Source: JAKOUY01 sp037045185
GTDB lineage: Bacteria > Actinomycetota > Acidimicrobiia > Acidimicrobiales > Ilumatobacteraceae
Direction: 5' to 3'
Assembly: GCA_037045185.1 (NCBI GenBank)
Contig: JBAOHQ010000004.1
Coordinates: 987,932 to 1,051,931, forward strand
Length of the DNA stretch: 64,000 bases
The notes under the pieces are model-generated. The model was not told where the DNA came from and made no database searches. It saw nothing but the letters and a program-made list of their open reading frames with translations. Positions 53,227-62,781 of the stretch are shown here, piece by piece. A program made the position numbers and the translations under genes. Numbering within the stretch: position 1 is the first letter of the stretch; every line of letters begins with the position of its first letter.

Positions 53227-56178
53227 GTGCCAACCCCCAGTGAGCTCGGCGCCTCGCGGTTCGGGCTGCGCCGCCGTCTCAGCGGCCGTGGCCGCCAGGT
53301 CATCATCGTCATCGCCGCGCTGGTGCTGCTGCTGATCATCAGCTCGCGGGCCATCTCCGGGTTCTACGTCGACTACCTGTGGTACGACTCGCTCGGTCGC
53401 AGCGACATGTTCTGGGGGATGCTGCGGCCCAAGCTCCTGCTGTTCGCCATCTTCGCCCTGGTGTTCATCCTCGTCGCCGCGCTGAACCTGGCGATCGCCG
53501 ACCGCCTTGCGCCCACCGCGTTCTCGGCGAACATGCACCCGGTGGTCGAGCGGTTCCACGAGTTCTTCGGGCATCGCCTGCGCGCCGCCCGCTTCGCCGT
53601 CGCCGTGGTGCTCGGCCTGCTGGTGGCCATTCCCGCAGCCGGGCAGTGGCAGCAGTGGCTGATGTTCACGAATTCCAAGGGGTTCGGGATCTCCGACCCG
53701 CAGTTCGGCAACGACGTGGGCTTCTACCTGTTCAAGATGCCGTTCCTCACGTTCGTGATCAGCTGGCTGTTCCTGGCGGTGCTGCTGATCACGTTGTTGG
53801 TGGTGGCCACACATGTGCTCAGCGGGGGGATCATCTTCACCCCGCCGCGGCCGCGGGTGCGGGCGGCGACCAAGGCCCACGTGGCCGTGCTGCTGACAAT
53901 CCTGGCGCTGCTGAAGGCCGCCGACTACTGGGTGTCCCGCTACGACACCACCACCGACACCCGCGGCATCGTCCGCGGGGCGCTGTACTCGGTGGTCCAC
54001 GCCGAGCTGCCGGCCTTGACCCTGCTGGCGCTGATCGCGGTGATGGTGGCCGGGTTGTACATGTCCACGCTGCGCACCGGTTCGTGGCGCCTGCCACTGG
54101 TGGCGTCGGGGTTGTGGGCGGTGATGGCCGTCGTCGGGGGCTTCATCGCACCGTCGGTGGTGCAGTCGTTGCTGGTCAACCCGAACCAGAAGGACCGCGA
54201 GGCTCCCTTCATCGCCCGCAACGTGGAGGCCACCCGCCATGCCCTGGGCATCGACACGGTCGAGTCACGGACGATCTCGATCGGCGCGCTGACCAAGGAC
54301 AAGCTGACCGCCGACACGGCGCCGCTGTCGGACGTGCGGATGCTGAACCCGACCATCGTGCGCGGCCGGTTCAACGCCGACGAAGGCATCACCACCGGTC
54401 TGGCGGTGAACGACCTCGACCCCGACCGCTACGAGGTCGACGGGCGCATCCAGCAGGTGATGATTGGCGCCCGTGAGCTGGACCTGAAATCCATCGGCAA
54501 CACCTCGTGGCAGGGCGAGCACCTGATCTCCACCCACGGCTGCGGCGTGGTCATCGCCCCGGCCAACCGGGTGGACACCAACGGCCGCCCGGCCTACATC
54601 CACCCCGATCTGACCCGCCCGGAGCTGTACATCAGCGACTCGCTCACCGGCTACGCCATCGTCAACACCGACGTGGCCGAGCAGTCGTGCGGGGGAACCG
54701 CCGCCCGTGACCGCTATGCCGGGGTGGCTGGCGTCCAGTTGTCCAACGGCTTCCGCCGCCTGGCCTTCGCCCTCAGCTATCTGGACTACAACCTGTTCGG
54801 CTCGTCGGCGATCACCGATCAGTCACGGGTCATCTCCGTGCGACGCGTCCAGGACCGGGTGCGCAAGGTCGCCCCGTTCCTGTCCTTCGACAACGACCCC
54901 TACCCGGTGGTGCTGAACGGCCGTGTCCTGTGGGTGGTCGACGGCTACTCCACCTCCAACCGCTACCCGTACTCGCAGGGCGCGGACCGCAGCCAGTTGG
55001 CCGCCGACAGCGGGCTGAACCACGCCTTCAACTATGTGCGCAACAGCGTCAAGGCCGTGGTCGACGCCTACGACGGGACGGTGTCGTTGTTCGTCGTCGA
55101 CGACAACGACCCGGTGGTGAAGGTGTGGGAGTCGGCGTTCCCCGACCTGTTCCGGCCCAAGGCCGAGCTCCCCGCTGGACTGGCCCAGCACCTGCGCTAC
55201 CCGGAGGAGCTGTTCCGCATCCAGACCGCGGCGTACTCCAAGTACCACCTGTCGGCCGACGAGTTCCTCGAGCGCAACAAGGCCTGGTCGGTGGCCCCGG
55301 CGCCTGCCGGGTCACCGGAGAACCGGGTGCTGGCCGGTGCGCCCGAAGCGGGCAGCGACGCCGAGGCCGAAGTGGGCGGGGTCGGGCTGGCCCGGGACAA
55401 CGCCGCCGAGCGGTTCGAGCCCTACTACACGATGTTCCGTGAGCCGGGCGCGCCGCCGTCCACCCCGACGAGCTTTTCGATGTTCCGGCCGTTCACCCCG
55501 TTCAGTCCTGACGATCGCCGGCCGGAGTTGCGGGCGTTCATGACGGTGGGCTCCGATCCGTGGAACTACGGCAAGCTGGTGAGCTACGACATCACCCAGG
55601 CGGACCGCCCGGACGGGCCGGTCACGGTGGAGGCCAGCATCGAGAGCGACGACGTGGTCTCGCGCAACCTGACGCAGTGGAACCAGGAAGGGTCACGGGT
55701 CTCCTTCGGGGACATGCAGATGATCCCCATCGGTGACGCCATCTTGTGGGTGCGGCCGCTGTACCTGCAGCCGAAGTCGGCGCCGCAGCCCTCGTTCCGC
55801 CAGGTGATCGTCAGTGCCGGCGGCCGGGTGCAGATGGCCAACTCGCTGGGCGAAGCGCTGGGTCAGTTGTTCCCCGGGTTCAGCCAGAACATCGGTGACG
55901 TGGTCGGTGGTGGCCCGGTCACGTCGGCGCCGCCGACGGGGACCGCGACGGGCCCGCCCGGCACGGGCACGACCAGCGGGACCGGCACGCCAACCAGTGA
56001 GCCGGGGACCGGGGCGGACGAGACTCCCGCGGCGCTGCTGGCCGCCGCCGAGCGGGCCTTCGCCGAGGCCGACACGGCCCTGGCCGCCGGTGACCTCGGG
56101 ACCTATCAGACCAAGATCGACGAGGCCAAGGAGTTGGTCAAGCGGGCTGCCGCGGCGATGGGTGGTTCGGCGGGGTAG
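53227..56178 (+). CDS. UPF0182 family membrane protein
   Basis: 983 residues from GTG 53227. Seven or so N-terminal membrane helices (first VIIVIAALVLLLIISSRAIS, then SGFYVDYLWYDSLGRSDMFW, the family signature), then a large outer domain with NPNQKDREAPFIARNVEATR, YGTDPLWNYGK-like VGSDPWNYGKLVSYDITQAD and a Pro/Thr/Gly-rich linker before a final helix pair (ALLAAAERAFAEADTALAAG). Widespread in actinobacteria, function unknown. Confidence 0.92.
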   Translation: MPTPSELGASRFGLRRRLSGRGRQVIIVIAALVLLLIISSRAISGFYVDYLWYDSLGRSDMFWGMLRPKLLLFAIFALVFILVAALNLAIADRLAPTAFSANMHPVVERFHEFFGHRLRAARFAVAVVLGLLVAIPAAGQWQQWLMFTNSKGFGISDPQFGNDVGFYLFKMPFLTFVISWLFLAVLLITLLVVATHVLSGGIIFTPPRPRVRAATKAHVAVLLTILALLKAADYWVSRYDTTTDTRGIVRGALYSVVHAELPALTLLALIAVMVAGLYMSTLRTGSWRLPLVASGLWAVMAVVGGFIAPSVVQSLLVNPNQKDREAPFIARNVEATRHALGIDTVESRTISIGALTKDKLTADTAPLSDVRMLNPTIVRGRFNADEGITTGLAVNDLDPDRYEVDGRIQQVMIGARELDLKSIGNTSWQGEHLISTHGCGVVIAPANRVDTNGRPAYIHPDLTRPELYISDSLTGYAIVNTDVAEQSCGGTAARDRYAGVAGVQLSNGFRRLAFALSYLDYNLFGSSAITDQSRVISVRRVQDRVRKVAPFLSFDNDPYPVVLNGRVLWVVDGYSTSNRYPYSQGADRSQLAADSGLNHAFNYVRNSVKAVVDAYDGTVSLFVVDDNDPVVKVWESAFPDLFRPKAELPAGLAQHLRYPEELFRIQTAAYSKYHLSADEFLERNKAWSVAPAPAGSPENRVLAGAPEAGSDAEAEVGGVGLARDNAAERFEPYYTMFREPGAPPSTPTSFSMFRPFTPFSPDDRRPELRAFMTVGSDPWNYGKLVSYDITQADRPDGPVTVEASIESDDVVSRNLTQWNQEGSRVSFGDMQMIPIGDAILWVRPLYLQPKSAPQPSFRQVIVSAGGRVQMANSLGEALGQLFPGFSQNIGDVVGGGPVTSAPPTGTATGPPGTGTTSGTGTPTSEPGTGADETPAALLAAAERAFAEADTALAAGDLGTYQTKIDEAKELVKRAAAAMGGSAG

Positions 56179-56181
56179 TCG

Positions 56182-56592
56182 TCAGTGCCGGGCGCCGGCG
56201 CGCTCGAGGTGCTGGATCTGCTCGGCCAGTTCGCTGAGGTCTTCGAGGAAGGCGATCTGGTAGCGGGCCTGCTCGTTGGCCAGCCGGGCCTGCCCGTCAC
56301 GCAGGGCGGTGATGGTCGCGCCGTCGGGTGGGCGAGTAGAGACGGAGTCGATGTCGTGGCTGAGCTCGGTGAGCTGGTTGGCCAGCTCGGTGCCCATGCT
56401 GGTGATCCGTGAGTCGAGGTCGCTGAGCCGGGCGTCGAGCTGCCGCTTGAGGGCGGCGACGTCGTGGCGGATCTCGTCGAGATCGTCCTGCGTGGCGGCG
56501 GCCGGGGCAGCCGGCTGCGCCGGTTCGGCGGCCTGCTCGGGCTCGGCCGTTGGTGCTGGCGCTGATGCGGTGCGGCGTCGGAACCATCCCAT
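56182..56592 (-). CDS. Small coiled-coil protein
   Basis: 136 residues from ATG 56592. An Ala/Pro/Glu-rich N-terminus (about 10-35) precedes a long helix with heptads (DDLDEIRHDVAALKRQLDA, LSDLDSRITSMGTEL, LANEQARYQIAFLEDLSEL). No membrane segment. Role unknown. It starts 27 bp after the O-methyltransferase stop. Confidence 0.65.
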   Translation of the reverse strand: MGWFRRRTASAPAPTAEPEQAAEPAQPAAPAAATQDDLDEIRHDVAALKRQLDARLSDLDSRITSMGTELANQLTELSHDIDSVSTRPPDGATITALRDGQARLANEQARYQIAFLEDLSELAEQIQHLERAGARH

Positions 56593-56618
56593 GGCGGAAA
56601 ACCGTAGTGGCGTGGGCG

Positions 56619-57287
56619 TCAGCGAAGCTGGATCATCGTCACGCCGTCGCCGATCGGCAGCATCACGACCTGGACGCGCTGGTCTGCGGCGACATGGTCG
56701 TTGAACGCCCGCACGCCGGCGAGGTTGCCGTCGTTCTCGTCGCCGCGGCCGTCGACCACGGCGCCGCCCCACAGGGTGTTGTCCACCAGGATCACGCCGT
56801 GGGCGGTCATGCGCGCCAGGACGGCTTCGTAGTAGTTGACGTAGTTCTGCTTGTCGGCGTCGATGAACGCCAGGTCGAAGCGCAGGTCGGGGTCCAGCGA
56901 GTGCAGGGTGTCGAGCGCTGGAGCAAGGCGCAGGTCGATGCGCTCGCTGACGCCGGCCATCTCCCAGTGACGCCGGCCGATGTCGGTCCATTCGTCGCTG
57001 ACGTCACAGCAGATCAGCCGGCCGTGCGCGCCGAGGCCGCGGGCGATGCTGAGCGCCGAGTACCCGGTGAACGTGCCGATCTCGATGGCGGTGCGGGCGC
57101 CGATGGCCCGGGTGACGATCTCCAGGAACGTGCCCTGGTCACCACCGATCTGCATCCCTGCCGCGCCGCCGGTGGCCTGTTCGGTGACGTCCATCAGGCT
57201 GTGCTGGATGGGGTCCGGAGGGGTGGAGTGAGCGCCGATGTAGTCGGCGACCTCGTCGCCGGCGAGCGAGGAACGGGAGCGTGGCAC
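56619..57287 (-). CDS. SAM-dependent O-methyltransferase (catechol/caffeoyl-CoA type)
   Basis: 222 residues from GTG 57287. Methyltransf_3 motifs: TAIEIGTFTGYSALSIARGL (SAM site), RLICCDVSDEWTDIGRRHWE, FDLAFIDADKQNYVNYYEAV (metal Asp) and HGVILVDNTLWGGAVVD. Mg-dependent methylation of a small hydroxylated molecule; the substrate is not evident. Divergent from the flavoprotein gene. Confidence 0.92.
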   Translation of the reverse strand: MPRSRSSLAGDEVADYIGAHSTPPDPIQHSLMDVTEQATGGAAGMQIGGDQGTFLEIVTRAIGARTAIEIGTFTGYSALSIARGLGAHGRLICCDVSDEWTDIGRRHWEMAGVSERIDLRLAPALDTLHSLDPDLRFDLAFIDADKQNYVNYYEAVLARMTAHGVILVDNTLWGGAVVDGRGDENDGNLAGVRAFNDHVAADQRVQVVMLPIGDGVTMIQLR

Positions 57288-57360
57288 GAAGCGACGGTAG
57301 TCGGTGGTCCAGCGTAGTGTCGGCCGTGGTGACACTCGCCGAATCTGTGGGAGGTGCGTG

Positions 57361-58989
57361 ATGGCGCAGTCGTGGGACAAGGTGGTCGACGTCGTGGTGG
57401 TGGGCTCGGGTGGGGCGGCGCTGGTGGCCGCCACGCTGGCCGCCGACCAGGGCGCCTCGGTGGTCGTGGTGGAGAAGGATCACATGATCGGCGGGACCAC
57501 GGCCGTGTCCGGGGGCGGGATCTGGCTGCCGAACAACCACGTGATGCGTGAGGCCGGGATCGAGGACTCGCGCGAGGCGGCGCTGGCCTACATCCAGCGG
57601 GTCTGTGCCGGGCGGGCCCCCGACCCGTCGCTCCTGGAGGTGTTCGTCGACACCGCGCCGGAGATGCTGCGCTACCTGGAGGACCACACGCCCGTCCGCA
57701 CGCACATCCAGCCGCTGCCCGACTACTACGCCCCGTGGGGGTTCGAGGGCACGCAGCCGCGGCCCGGGCGCACCGTGGAGGCCAACCCGTACCCGGTGGC
57801 CGACGAGCTGCCCGACTGGAAGGACCGCATCGTCAAGCGCGGCACGCTGATGTCACTGGGGGCCGCCACCACGCTGACCGAGGATTTCATGCCGCGCACG
57901 GCGGAGTTGCAGGCCGAGATCGACCGCCGCGAGGCGCAGGACATCCGGCCCAAGGGGGCGGCGCTGATCGCCATGCTGGTGAAGGGCCTGCTGGCCCGGT
58001 CGGTGGAGTTCATCCTGTCCACCCCGGCGCGCTCGCTGGTGACCGACGACTCCGGCGCCGTCGTCGGCGTCGACGTGTCGCACGAGGGCTCGGCGATGTC
58101 GATCGGGGCGCGCAAGGGCGTGGTGCTGGCCTGCGGCGGGTTCGAGTGGAACCCGGAGATGGTGATGACCCACATCGGCTACGACGTCAAGCCGCTGAGC
58201 CCCGGCGGCAACACCGGTGACGGGTTCACCATGGCCGCTGCGGCGGGTGCCCGGCTGGCCAACACCACGTCCTACTGGGGGACGCCCGTGATGTTCGATC
58301 CGGATATCCAGCGCGACGGTGCCCTGGTGCCGCAGTTCGAGTGGGGCCGTGGCGAGCCGTCGTCGATGGTGGTCAACTCCGCCGGGAAGCGCTTCGCCAA
58401 CGAGGCGCTGCCGTACAACGACTTCCCCAAGGCGTTCGGGCTGTTCGACCCGGAGACCCAGGAGTTCCCCAACGCCGGCCCGTGCTGGCAGATCTTCGAC
58501 ACCAAGGTGCGCCAGCGGGTACGGGTGCTGTCGATGTTCCCCGGCCAGCCCGACCCGGAGTGGGTGATCAAGGCCGACGACATCGCCGGCCTGGCCGCCC
58601 AGATCGGCGTCGACCCGGCGGCGCTGGTGGCCACCGTCGAGCGGTTCAACGAGCATGCCGCCAGCCGTGAGGACCCCGACTTCCAGCGCCACACCCGCGG
58701 CCTGATGGGCCCCGGCGCCGTCGCCCCGCTGGACCGTGCGCCGTTCTATGCGGTGCGGATCTACCCGGGCACGCTCGGCACCAACGGTGGCCCGATGATC
58801 ACCAAGGACGGCGAAGTCCGCCGCAGCGGCGGCGACGGCGTGATCGACGGCCTGTACGCCGCGGGCAACACGGCGGCCAACGTGTTCGGCTGGGCCTACC
58901 CCAGCGGCGGCGGCACCATCGGCAACGGAACCGTGTTCGGCTACCGAGCCGGCATCCACGTCGGCGCCCGGCCGGCGCGGGAGATCTGA
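57361..58989 (+). CDS. FAD-dependent dehydrogenase, 3-ketosteroid-delta1-dehydrogenase-like
   Basis: 542 residues, ATG 57361 with GGGAGG upstream. FAD-binding DVVVVGSGGAALVAATLAAD with VVVVEKDHMIGGTTAVSGGG, and the C-terminal GLYAAGNTAANVFGWAYPSG with GGTIGNGTVFGYRAG, the KstD/fumarate-reductase flavoprotein pattern. It probably dehydrogenates a cyclic ketone or steroid ring. The exact substrate is uncertain because many paralogues exist. Confidence 0.88.
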   Translation: MAQSWDKVVDVVVVGSGGAALVAATLAADQGASVVVVEKDHMIGGTTAVSGGGIWLPNNHVMREAGIEDSREAALAYIQRVCAGRAPDPSLLEVFVDTAPEMLRYLEDHTPVRTHIQPLPDYYAPWGFEGTQPRPGRTVEANPYPVADELPDWKDRIVKRGTLMSLGAATTLTEDFMPRTAELQAEIDRREAQDIRPKGAALIAMLVKGLLARSVEFILSTPARSLVTDDSGAVVGVDVSHEGSAMSIGARKGVVLACGGFEWNPEMVMTHIGYDVKPLSPGGNTGDGFTMAAAAGARLANTTSYWGTPVMFDPDIQRDGALVPQFEWGRGEPSSMVVNSAGKRFANEALPYNDFPKAFGLFDPETQEFPNAGPCWQIFDTKVRQRVRVLSMFPGQPDPEWVIKADDIAGLAAQIGVDPAALVATVERFNEHAASREDPDFQRHTRGLMGPGAVAPLDRAPFYAVRIYPGTLGTNGGPMITKDGEVRRSGGDGVIDGLYAAGNTAANVFGWAYPSGGGTIGNGTVFGYRAGIHVGARPAREI

Positions 58990-59086
58990 TCCCCGGTCTG
59001 GCGCGGCGTGGGCCCCCGACGCCCGACGGGCGGGTTGGGGCCGGTTGCCGATGCCAGTCGTGCCCAGTACAATCGTTTTCCTTCGC

Positions 59087-59163
<77 letters not shown>

Positions 59164-59180
59164 AGTAAAGAACCAGGTCA

Positions 59181-59212
59181 GAGGCCCTTTCCGAGAAATC
59201 GGAAAGGGCCTC
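59181..59212 (+). terminator. Strong hairpin after initiator tRNA
   Basis: A perfect 14-bp stem (59181-59194 with 59199-59212) closed by a GAAA tetraloop, 17 nt after the tRNA. No long T-run follows. Likely a terminator for the tRNA. Confidence 0.7.
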
Positions 59213-59403
59213 TGCCGTTGGCGGAGAGCCCTCGGTACAACACCCGTACAACACGAGCTCTTGGCCGTCACCAACGCCGTAGCCGTGCGTTGTCCCGGAG
59301 AGCGGGGTCGCGACGCTGCCCGACTCCGACAGGGAAGTCCTTTCCCTTGTCGCGTTCGGGCGACGTCCTGGAGGTGCGACGATGGTTGTGGAGGAAGTCC
59401 GCG

Positions 59404-60126
59404 ATGACCGATGAGGTCTTGAACACATTGGTGGTGCTTGGTCACCGGTTGTTGCTCGTCGAGGTCGGCGGTGGGTTCGAGACGCACCTGTGCGAAGCGA
59501 CGAGTGACTCGGCGGCCCGCGCCGCCCTCGATACTCGCCGGGCGCTGCCGGACTCATTGGCGGACGCGTTGGAACGAGGCGGTGACGACGACCGACTCGA
59601 TGCCTTGCTGGACCGTCTCCTGGACACGGCGTGGAAGCCGACAACGTTGTGCGGTCGAGCGTGGGACGAGATGGCCGCCGGCGAGGCGGGTACGTTCCGG
59701 CGCTGGCAGGAGATCGAGCTGACGCCGACGTGTCGGTCGTGCCTGCGGGTGGTCGACACCTGGTTCCCGCGGTCCGGGTCGCTGCCCGGGATCGGCGTGC
59801 TCGTCTCGGTGATCGGCGAGAAGGTCGAGGCCTTCGGGTCTACGTGGGTGACCGGCGTGCCAGGCGAGTTCCTCGACGACCTCCGCAAGGCGATTCGCAA
59901 GCACCTGCGCCAGAAGGGGTGGCGATCGCAGACCATGGTCGGTAGCGGAGTGCTGCATGTGATGTCAGCCGACGCGCTGGAGGCGATCGAACCGACCGTG
60001 CGGGCGGCCTGGATCGATCAGGCGATTCGGCGGATGGGCGTGGTGGAGCAACCGACCGATGACGAGGCCATCGTTGATCGACCCCGGTTGGGCGTCGCCT
60101 GGCAGACGTGGGTGCTCGATGAGTAG
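59404..60126 (+). CDS. Unknown protein of the tRNA-Met element
   Basis: 240 residues from ATG 59404, GGAGGAAG about 8 nt upstream. Soluble. It contains a CxxC (TPTCRSCLRVVD, about 115) suggesting metal binding, and a helical C-terminal half (EFLDDLRKAIRKHLRQKG). I do not recognise the family. It begins a plus-strand pair with the DUF488 gene, 64 bp downstream. Confidence 0.6.
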   Translation: MTDEVLNTLVVLGHRLLLVEVGGGFETHLCEATSDSAARAALDTRRALPDSLADALERGGDDDRLDALLDRLLDTAWKPTTLCGRAWDEMAAGEAGTFRRWQEIELTPTCRSCLRVVDTWFPRSGSLPGIGVLVSVIGEKVEAFGSTWVTGVPGEFLDDLRKAIRKHLRQKGWRSQTMVGSGVLHVMSADALEAIEPTVRAAWIDQAIRRMGVVEQPTDDEAIVDRPRLGVAWQTWVLDE

Positions 60127-60161
60127 CTCGCACACCAACGTCTCGCGCCGATTCGCGTTGG

Positions 60162-60178
60162 CTTTCAATTTCTGAAAG
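60162..60178. promoter_or_regulatory. Candidate operator (CTTTCA-n5-TGAAAG)
   Basis: A perfect 6-bp inverted repeat with a 5-nt spacer, 13 bp before the ATG of the DUF488 gene, whose product has an N-terminal helix-turn-helix. Position suggests autoregulation; binding is inferred. Confidence 0.4.
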
Positions 60179-60190
60179 TGTGGGTGATGT

Positions 60191-60793
60191 ATGGCAGCAC
60201 GACCCACCCTTGATCCCCTTCGGGAAGCGGCACAGCGACTGAACGAGGCGGAGATCGAGCGCAATCGGCTGATCCGAGCGCTGCGCTCGAAGCGCGAGAC
60301 GCTCACCGACCTCGCCGAAGCGGCGGATGTGTCCCTCGGGACCGCGCACAAGCTGACGCGTCCTTCGACCATCGTGTCCGTCGGCTACGAGGGCCGCAGC
60401 GTTGATGAGCTCGTCGACGCTTTGGTCGACGCAGGGGTATCGGTGCTGGTGGATGTTCGGGAGAACGCGATCAGCCGCAAGCGCGGCTTGTCGAAGCGTG
60501 CGCTGGCGGAGAAGCTGCAGGCACGGGGCATCACCTACGTGCATGAGCCGACGCTCGGCAACCCCCGAGACAACCGTGACGGTTTCCGAGAGCAACGCCC
60601 GGACAGCGTCGCCGCCTTCGAAGCGCACCTTGACCGCAACGGGTCGGCGGCGCTCGATCGGGTCGACGCGATGCTCAGAGATCGAACAGTCGGCCTTCTG
60701 TGCTTCGAGGCGGATCCGTGCTCCTGCCATCGCTCGATCGTGGCGCGGTATCTCCTGGACCGGGACCCACTGGCGTCGGTTCGACCGGCGTGA
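60191..60793 (+). CDS. DUF488 protein with N-terminal helix-turn-helix
   Basis: 200 residues. Residues 1-55 carry a helix-turn-helix (TLTDLAEAADVSLGTAHKLT). From residue 58 the DUF488 domain reads IVSVGYEGRSVDELVDALVD, VLVDVRENAISRKRGLSKRA, YVHEPTLGNPRDNRDGF and the Cys-containing LLCFEADPCSCHRSIVARYL. DUF488 alone is common; the DNA-binding front part is unusual. The last 119 bp overlap the convergent gene on the other strand. Biochemical role unknown. Confidence 0.8.
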   Translation: MAARPTLDPLREAAQRLNEAEIERNRLIRALRSKRETLTDLAEAADVSLGTAHKLTRPSTIVSVGYEGRSVDELVDALVDAGVSVLVDVRENAISRKRGLSKRALAEKLQARGITYVHEPTLGNPRDNRDGFREQRPDSVAAFEAHLDRNGSAALDRVDAMLRDRTVGLLCFEADPCSCHRSIVARYLLDRDPLASVRPA

Positions 60794-61553
60794 CGTCGCG
60801 GGCGATGCCGAGCACAAGGAAGCCCTGCGGTGCCTGGTGCTGGTTGCCCACGTACAGTGCCGGCAGCCGCGCTGGGTCGACCAGGCTGAGCCACTTCTCT
60901 TCGATCCGATCGAGGTAGTCGGTCGGGTAACTGCGACGCCAGTTCCGCCACGCCTCGGAGATCTCCCAGTCGACAATGCTCTGTTCGTGACCGCGGCACG
61001 AGGCCGATTGGCAGCGGTAGGCAAGCTTGAACGTGAACGGCGAGAACTCGAGCTTCGGGGCGCCCTGAGCCAGAAGACTGCCCTGGGCGGCCCGGTTCAT
61101 CTTCGCTGCGTGGGCGGTGTCGCCGGTGTGGTCCTCGCGGGTGAAGCCGGTGATCTCGCGCGGGACGACCAACCCCAGGGACGGGCGCGCCCAACCCTTC
61201 GCCGCGACGAGGTCGCACATCCTGTACTGGGGTAACCGGTTGAGCACTTCGGCGCGCCGCTTGCCTGCGGGGAGCTGGTCGAGCACGGCCGTCGTATCGA
61301 GTCGTGGCCGATACGACTCCGGTCGTTGGTCCTTGTCGTGCTTGTCGATCTCGAGCTCGATCACCTGGTACTTGGGATGCTCGCCCTGCCAGAACCACTG
61401 CCACTGCACCGGGAACAGTCGGATCCAGCGATAGTCGTCGCCGTCGAGGCGGATGCCGGCGACGCACACCGTCTCGCCGTGTGTGCGTCCGATCTCAGGA
61501 GATGCCTTGACGGTGATGAGTACCGTCGCTCGCTCAGCGACCATCGGACTCAT
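60675..61553 (-). CDS. Conserved accessory protein (possible dual OB-type), convergent with DUF488 gene
   Basis: 292 residues if ATG 61553 is used (61544 also possible); the start overlaps the integrase stop. Opens TVLITVKASPEIGRTHGETV, CVAGIRLDGDDYRWIRLFPV and YQVIELEIDKHDKD, like accessory proteins with paired OB-like barrels found near DUF488 genes. A Cys pair in YRCQSASCRGHEQSIVDWEI may bind metal. Ends GRLFDL. Probably nucleic-acid-related, by inference only. Confidence 0.6.
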   Translation of the reverse strand: MSPMVAERATVLITVKASPEIGRTHGETVCVAGIRLDGDDYRWIRLFPVQWQWFWQGEHPKYQVIELEIDKHDKDQRPESYRPRLDTTAVLDQLPAGKRRAEVLNRLPQYRMCDLVAAKGWARPSLGLVVPREITGFTREDHTGDTAHAAKMNRAAQGSLLAQGAPKLEFSPFTFKLAYRCQSASCRGHEQSIVDWEISEAWRNWRRSYPTDYLDRIEEKWLSLVDPARLPALYVGNQHQAPQGFLVLGIARDVTPVEPTPVGPGPGDTAPRSSDGRSTDPPRSTEGRLFDL

Positions 61554-62781
61554 CGTACGATTCGTCGGGCGACGGGTTGTCGCCTTCGGCATCGCCGCCT
61601 GCCAGCGAGGCATGGCCCTGACCAGTTATGGCCTCGTCCGATTGTTCAGGGGCGCTGGTTCCCTTGAACACGATGTGCGCGATCTGATCTGCGGCGTCCT
61701 CCTCCACGGCGGGGATGGCGTGCATGTACACGTCCTGGGTGAAGCTCGTCGTCGCGTGGCCGAGTCGGTCCGAGATCACCTTGACGTGGACGCCGGCCGC
61801 GAGGCCGAGCGTGGCGTGGGTGTGGCGTAGATCATGCAGCCGGATCTTTGGGAGTCCGAGCCGCTTCACCGTGCGGTCGAAGGTCTGCGAGAAGTAGTCG
61901 GGATGCACTGGGGCGCCGTCCTCGCGGGCGAACACCAAGCCCTGGTCGTGGTAGCCGTCGCCGAGCAACTGCTTCTCTTGTCGTTGCGCTGCTCGATGGT
62001 TTCGCAGTACCTGGATCGTCTGGTCATCGAGCGCGATCTTGCGTTCACCGCGGAGGGTCTTCGGGCGCCCGATGACGATCTGGTACTCAACGGTGAGCAC
62101 GGTCTGCTGCACGTGGAGACGCCGAGCGTTGAAGTCGATGTCGCGCCACCTGACGCCAAGAACCTCTCCGCGTCGCATGCCCGTGGTGGCAGCGAGGATG
62201 TAGGCCGCCGCCAGACGGTGGTTGGCGATGCCGGCGAAGAACTGCCGGAGCTGCTCCGGCGTCCACGTCTTCATCTCCTCCCGGTCGGCGCGATTGAGCT
62301 TGGGTGGGTCGGCGGCGTCGGCGACGTTGCGCGGCACCAGGTTCTTGCGCGCGGCGTCCGTGAGGGCCCGATGGAGGAGCACATGGATGTTGCGGACCGT
62401 CTTGGTGGCGAGGCCTTGCGCGACGAGGTCTGCGTAGAACCGATCGAGGCGATCGGCTGACAGCTGCTGGATCTGCACGTGTCCGAGCGCCGGCACCACA
62501 TGACGCTCGACGAGCCCTCGGTAGCTGGCGTAGGTGCTCACCCGCACAGCCATCTTCTTCGTGGGTAGCCACCGCTCGACAAGGAACTCTCCGAGTGTCA
62601 CCTTCGACGGCTCGGAGAACACGCCGCCGCGGATCGCGGCCATCGTGTCGGTGAGGAACTGCTGGGCTTCCTTCTTCGTGCGGAACGACTTGGTGTGCTG
62701 TTTGCGGCCTTCGGCCGTCTCGGTGCGCCAGTACGCGATCCAGACATCGCCTCGACGGTGGATCGATCCTCGTTGGCTCAT
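61534..62781 (-). CDS. int: Tyrosine recombinase integrase
   Basis: 415 residues. An N-terminal arm-binding domain (GDVWIAYWRTETAEGRKQHT) and a SAM-like core domain precede the catalytic domain with Arg in TTGMRRGEVLGVRW, HxxR in IRLHDLRHTHATLGLAAG, His in DRLGHATTS and Tyr in FTQDVYMHAIP. A full RHRHY set, intact. Its start overlaps the excisionase-like gene (ATGA). It most likely recombines at the tRNA-Met 3' end at 59163. Confidence 0.93.
   Translation of the reverse strand: MSQRGSIHRRGDVWIAYWRTETAEGRKQHTKSFRTKKEAQQFLTDTMAAIRGGVFSEPSKVTLGEFLVERWLPTKKMAVRVSTYASYRGLVERHVVPALGHVQIQQLSADRLDRFYADLVAQGLATKTVRNIHVLLHRALTDAARKNLVPRNVADAADPPKLNRADREEMKTWTPEQLRQFFAGIANHRLAAAYILAATTGMRRGEVLGVRWRDIDFNARRLHVQQTVLTVEYQIVIGRPKTLRGERKIALDDQTIQVLRNHRAAQRQEKQLLGDGYHDQGLVFAREDGAPVHPDYFSQTFDRTVKRLGLPKIRLHDLRHTHATLGLAAGVHVKVISDRLGHATTSFTQDVYMHAIPAVEEDAADQIAHIVFKGTSAPEQSDEAITGQGHASLAGGDAEGDNPSPDESYDESDGR

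Noticed and set aside
51018..53354. 778-codon minus-strand frame
   Set aside because: Antisense of the DivIVA-domain gene; shadow translation rich in His/Arg/Gly with no start signal.
59218..59403. Upstream extension of the 59404 gene
   Set aside because: No start with a ribosome site; ATG 59404 has GGAGGAAG at proper spacing.
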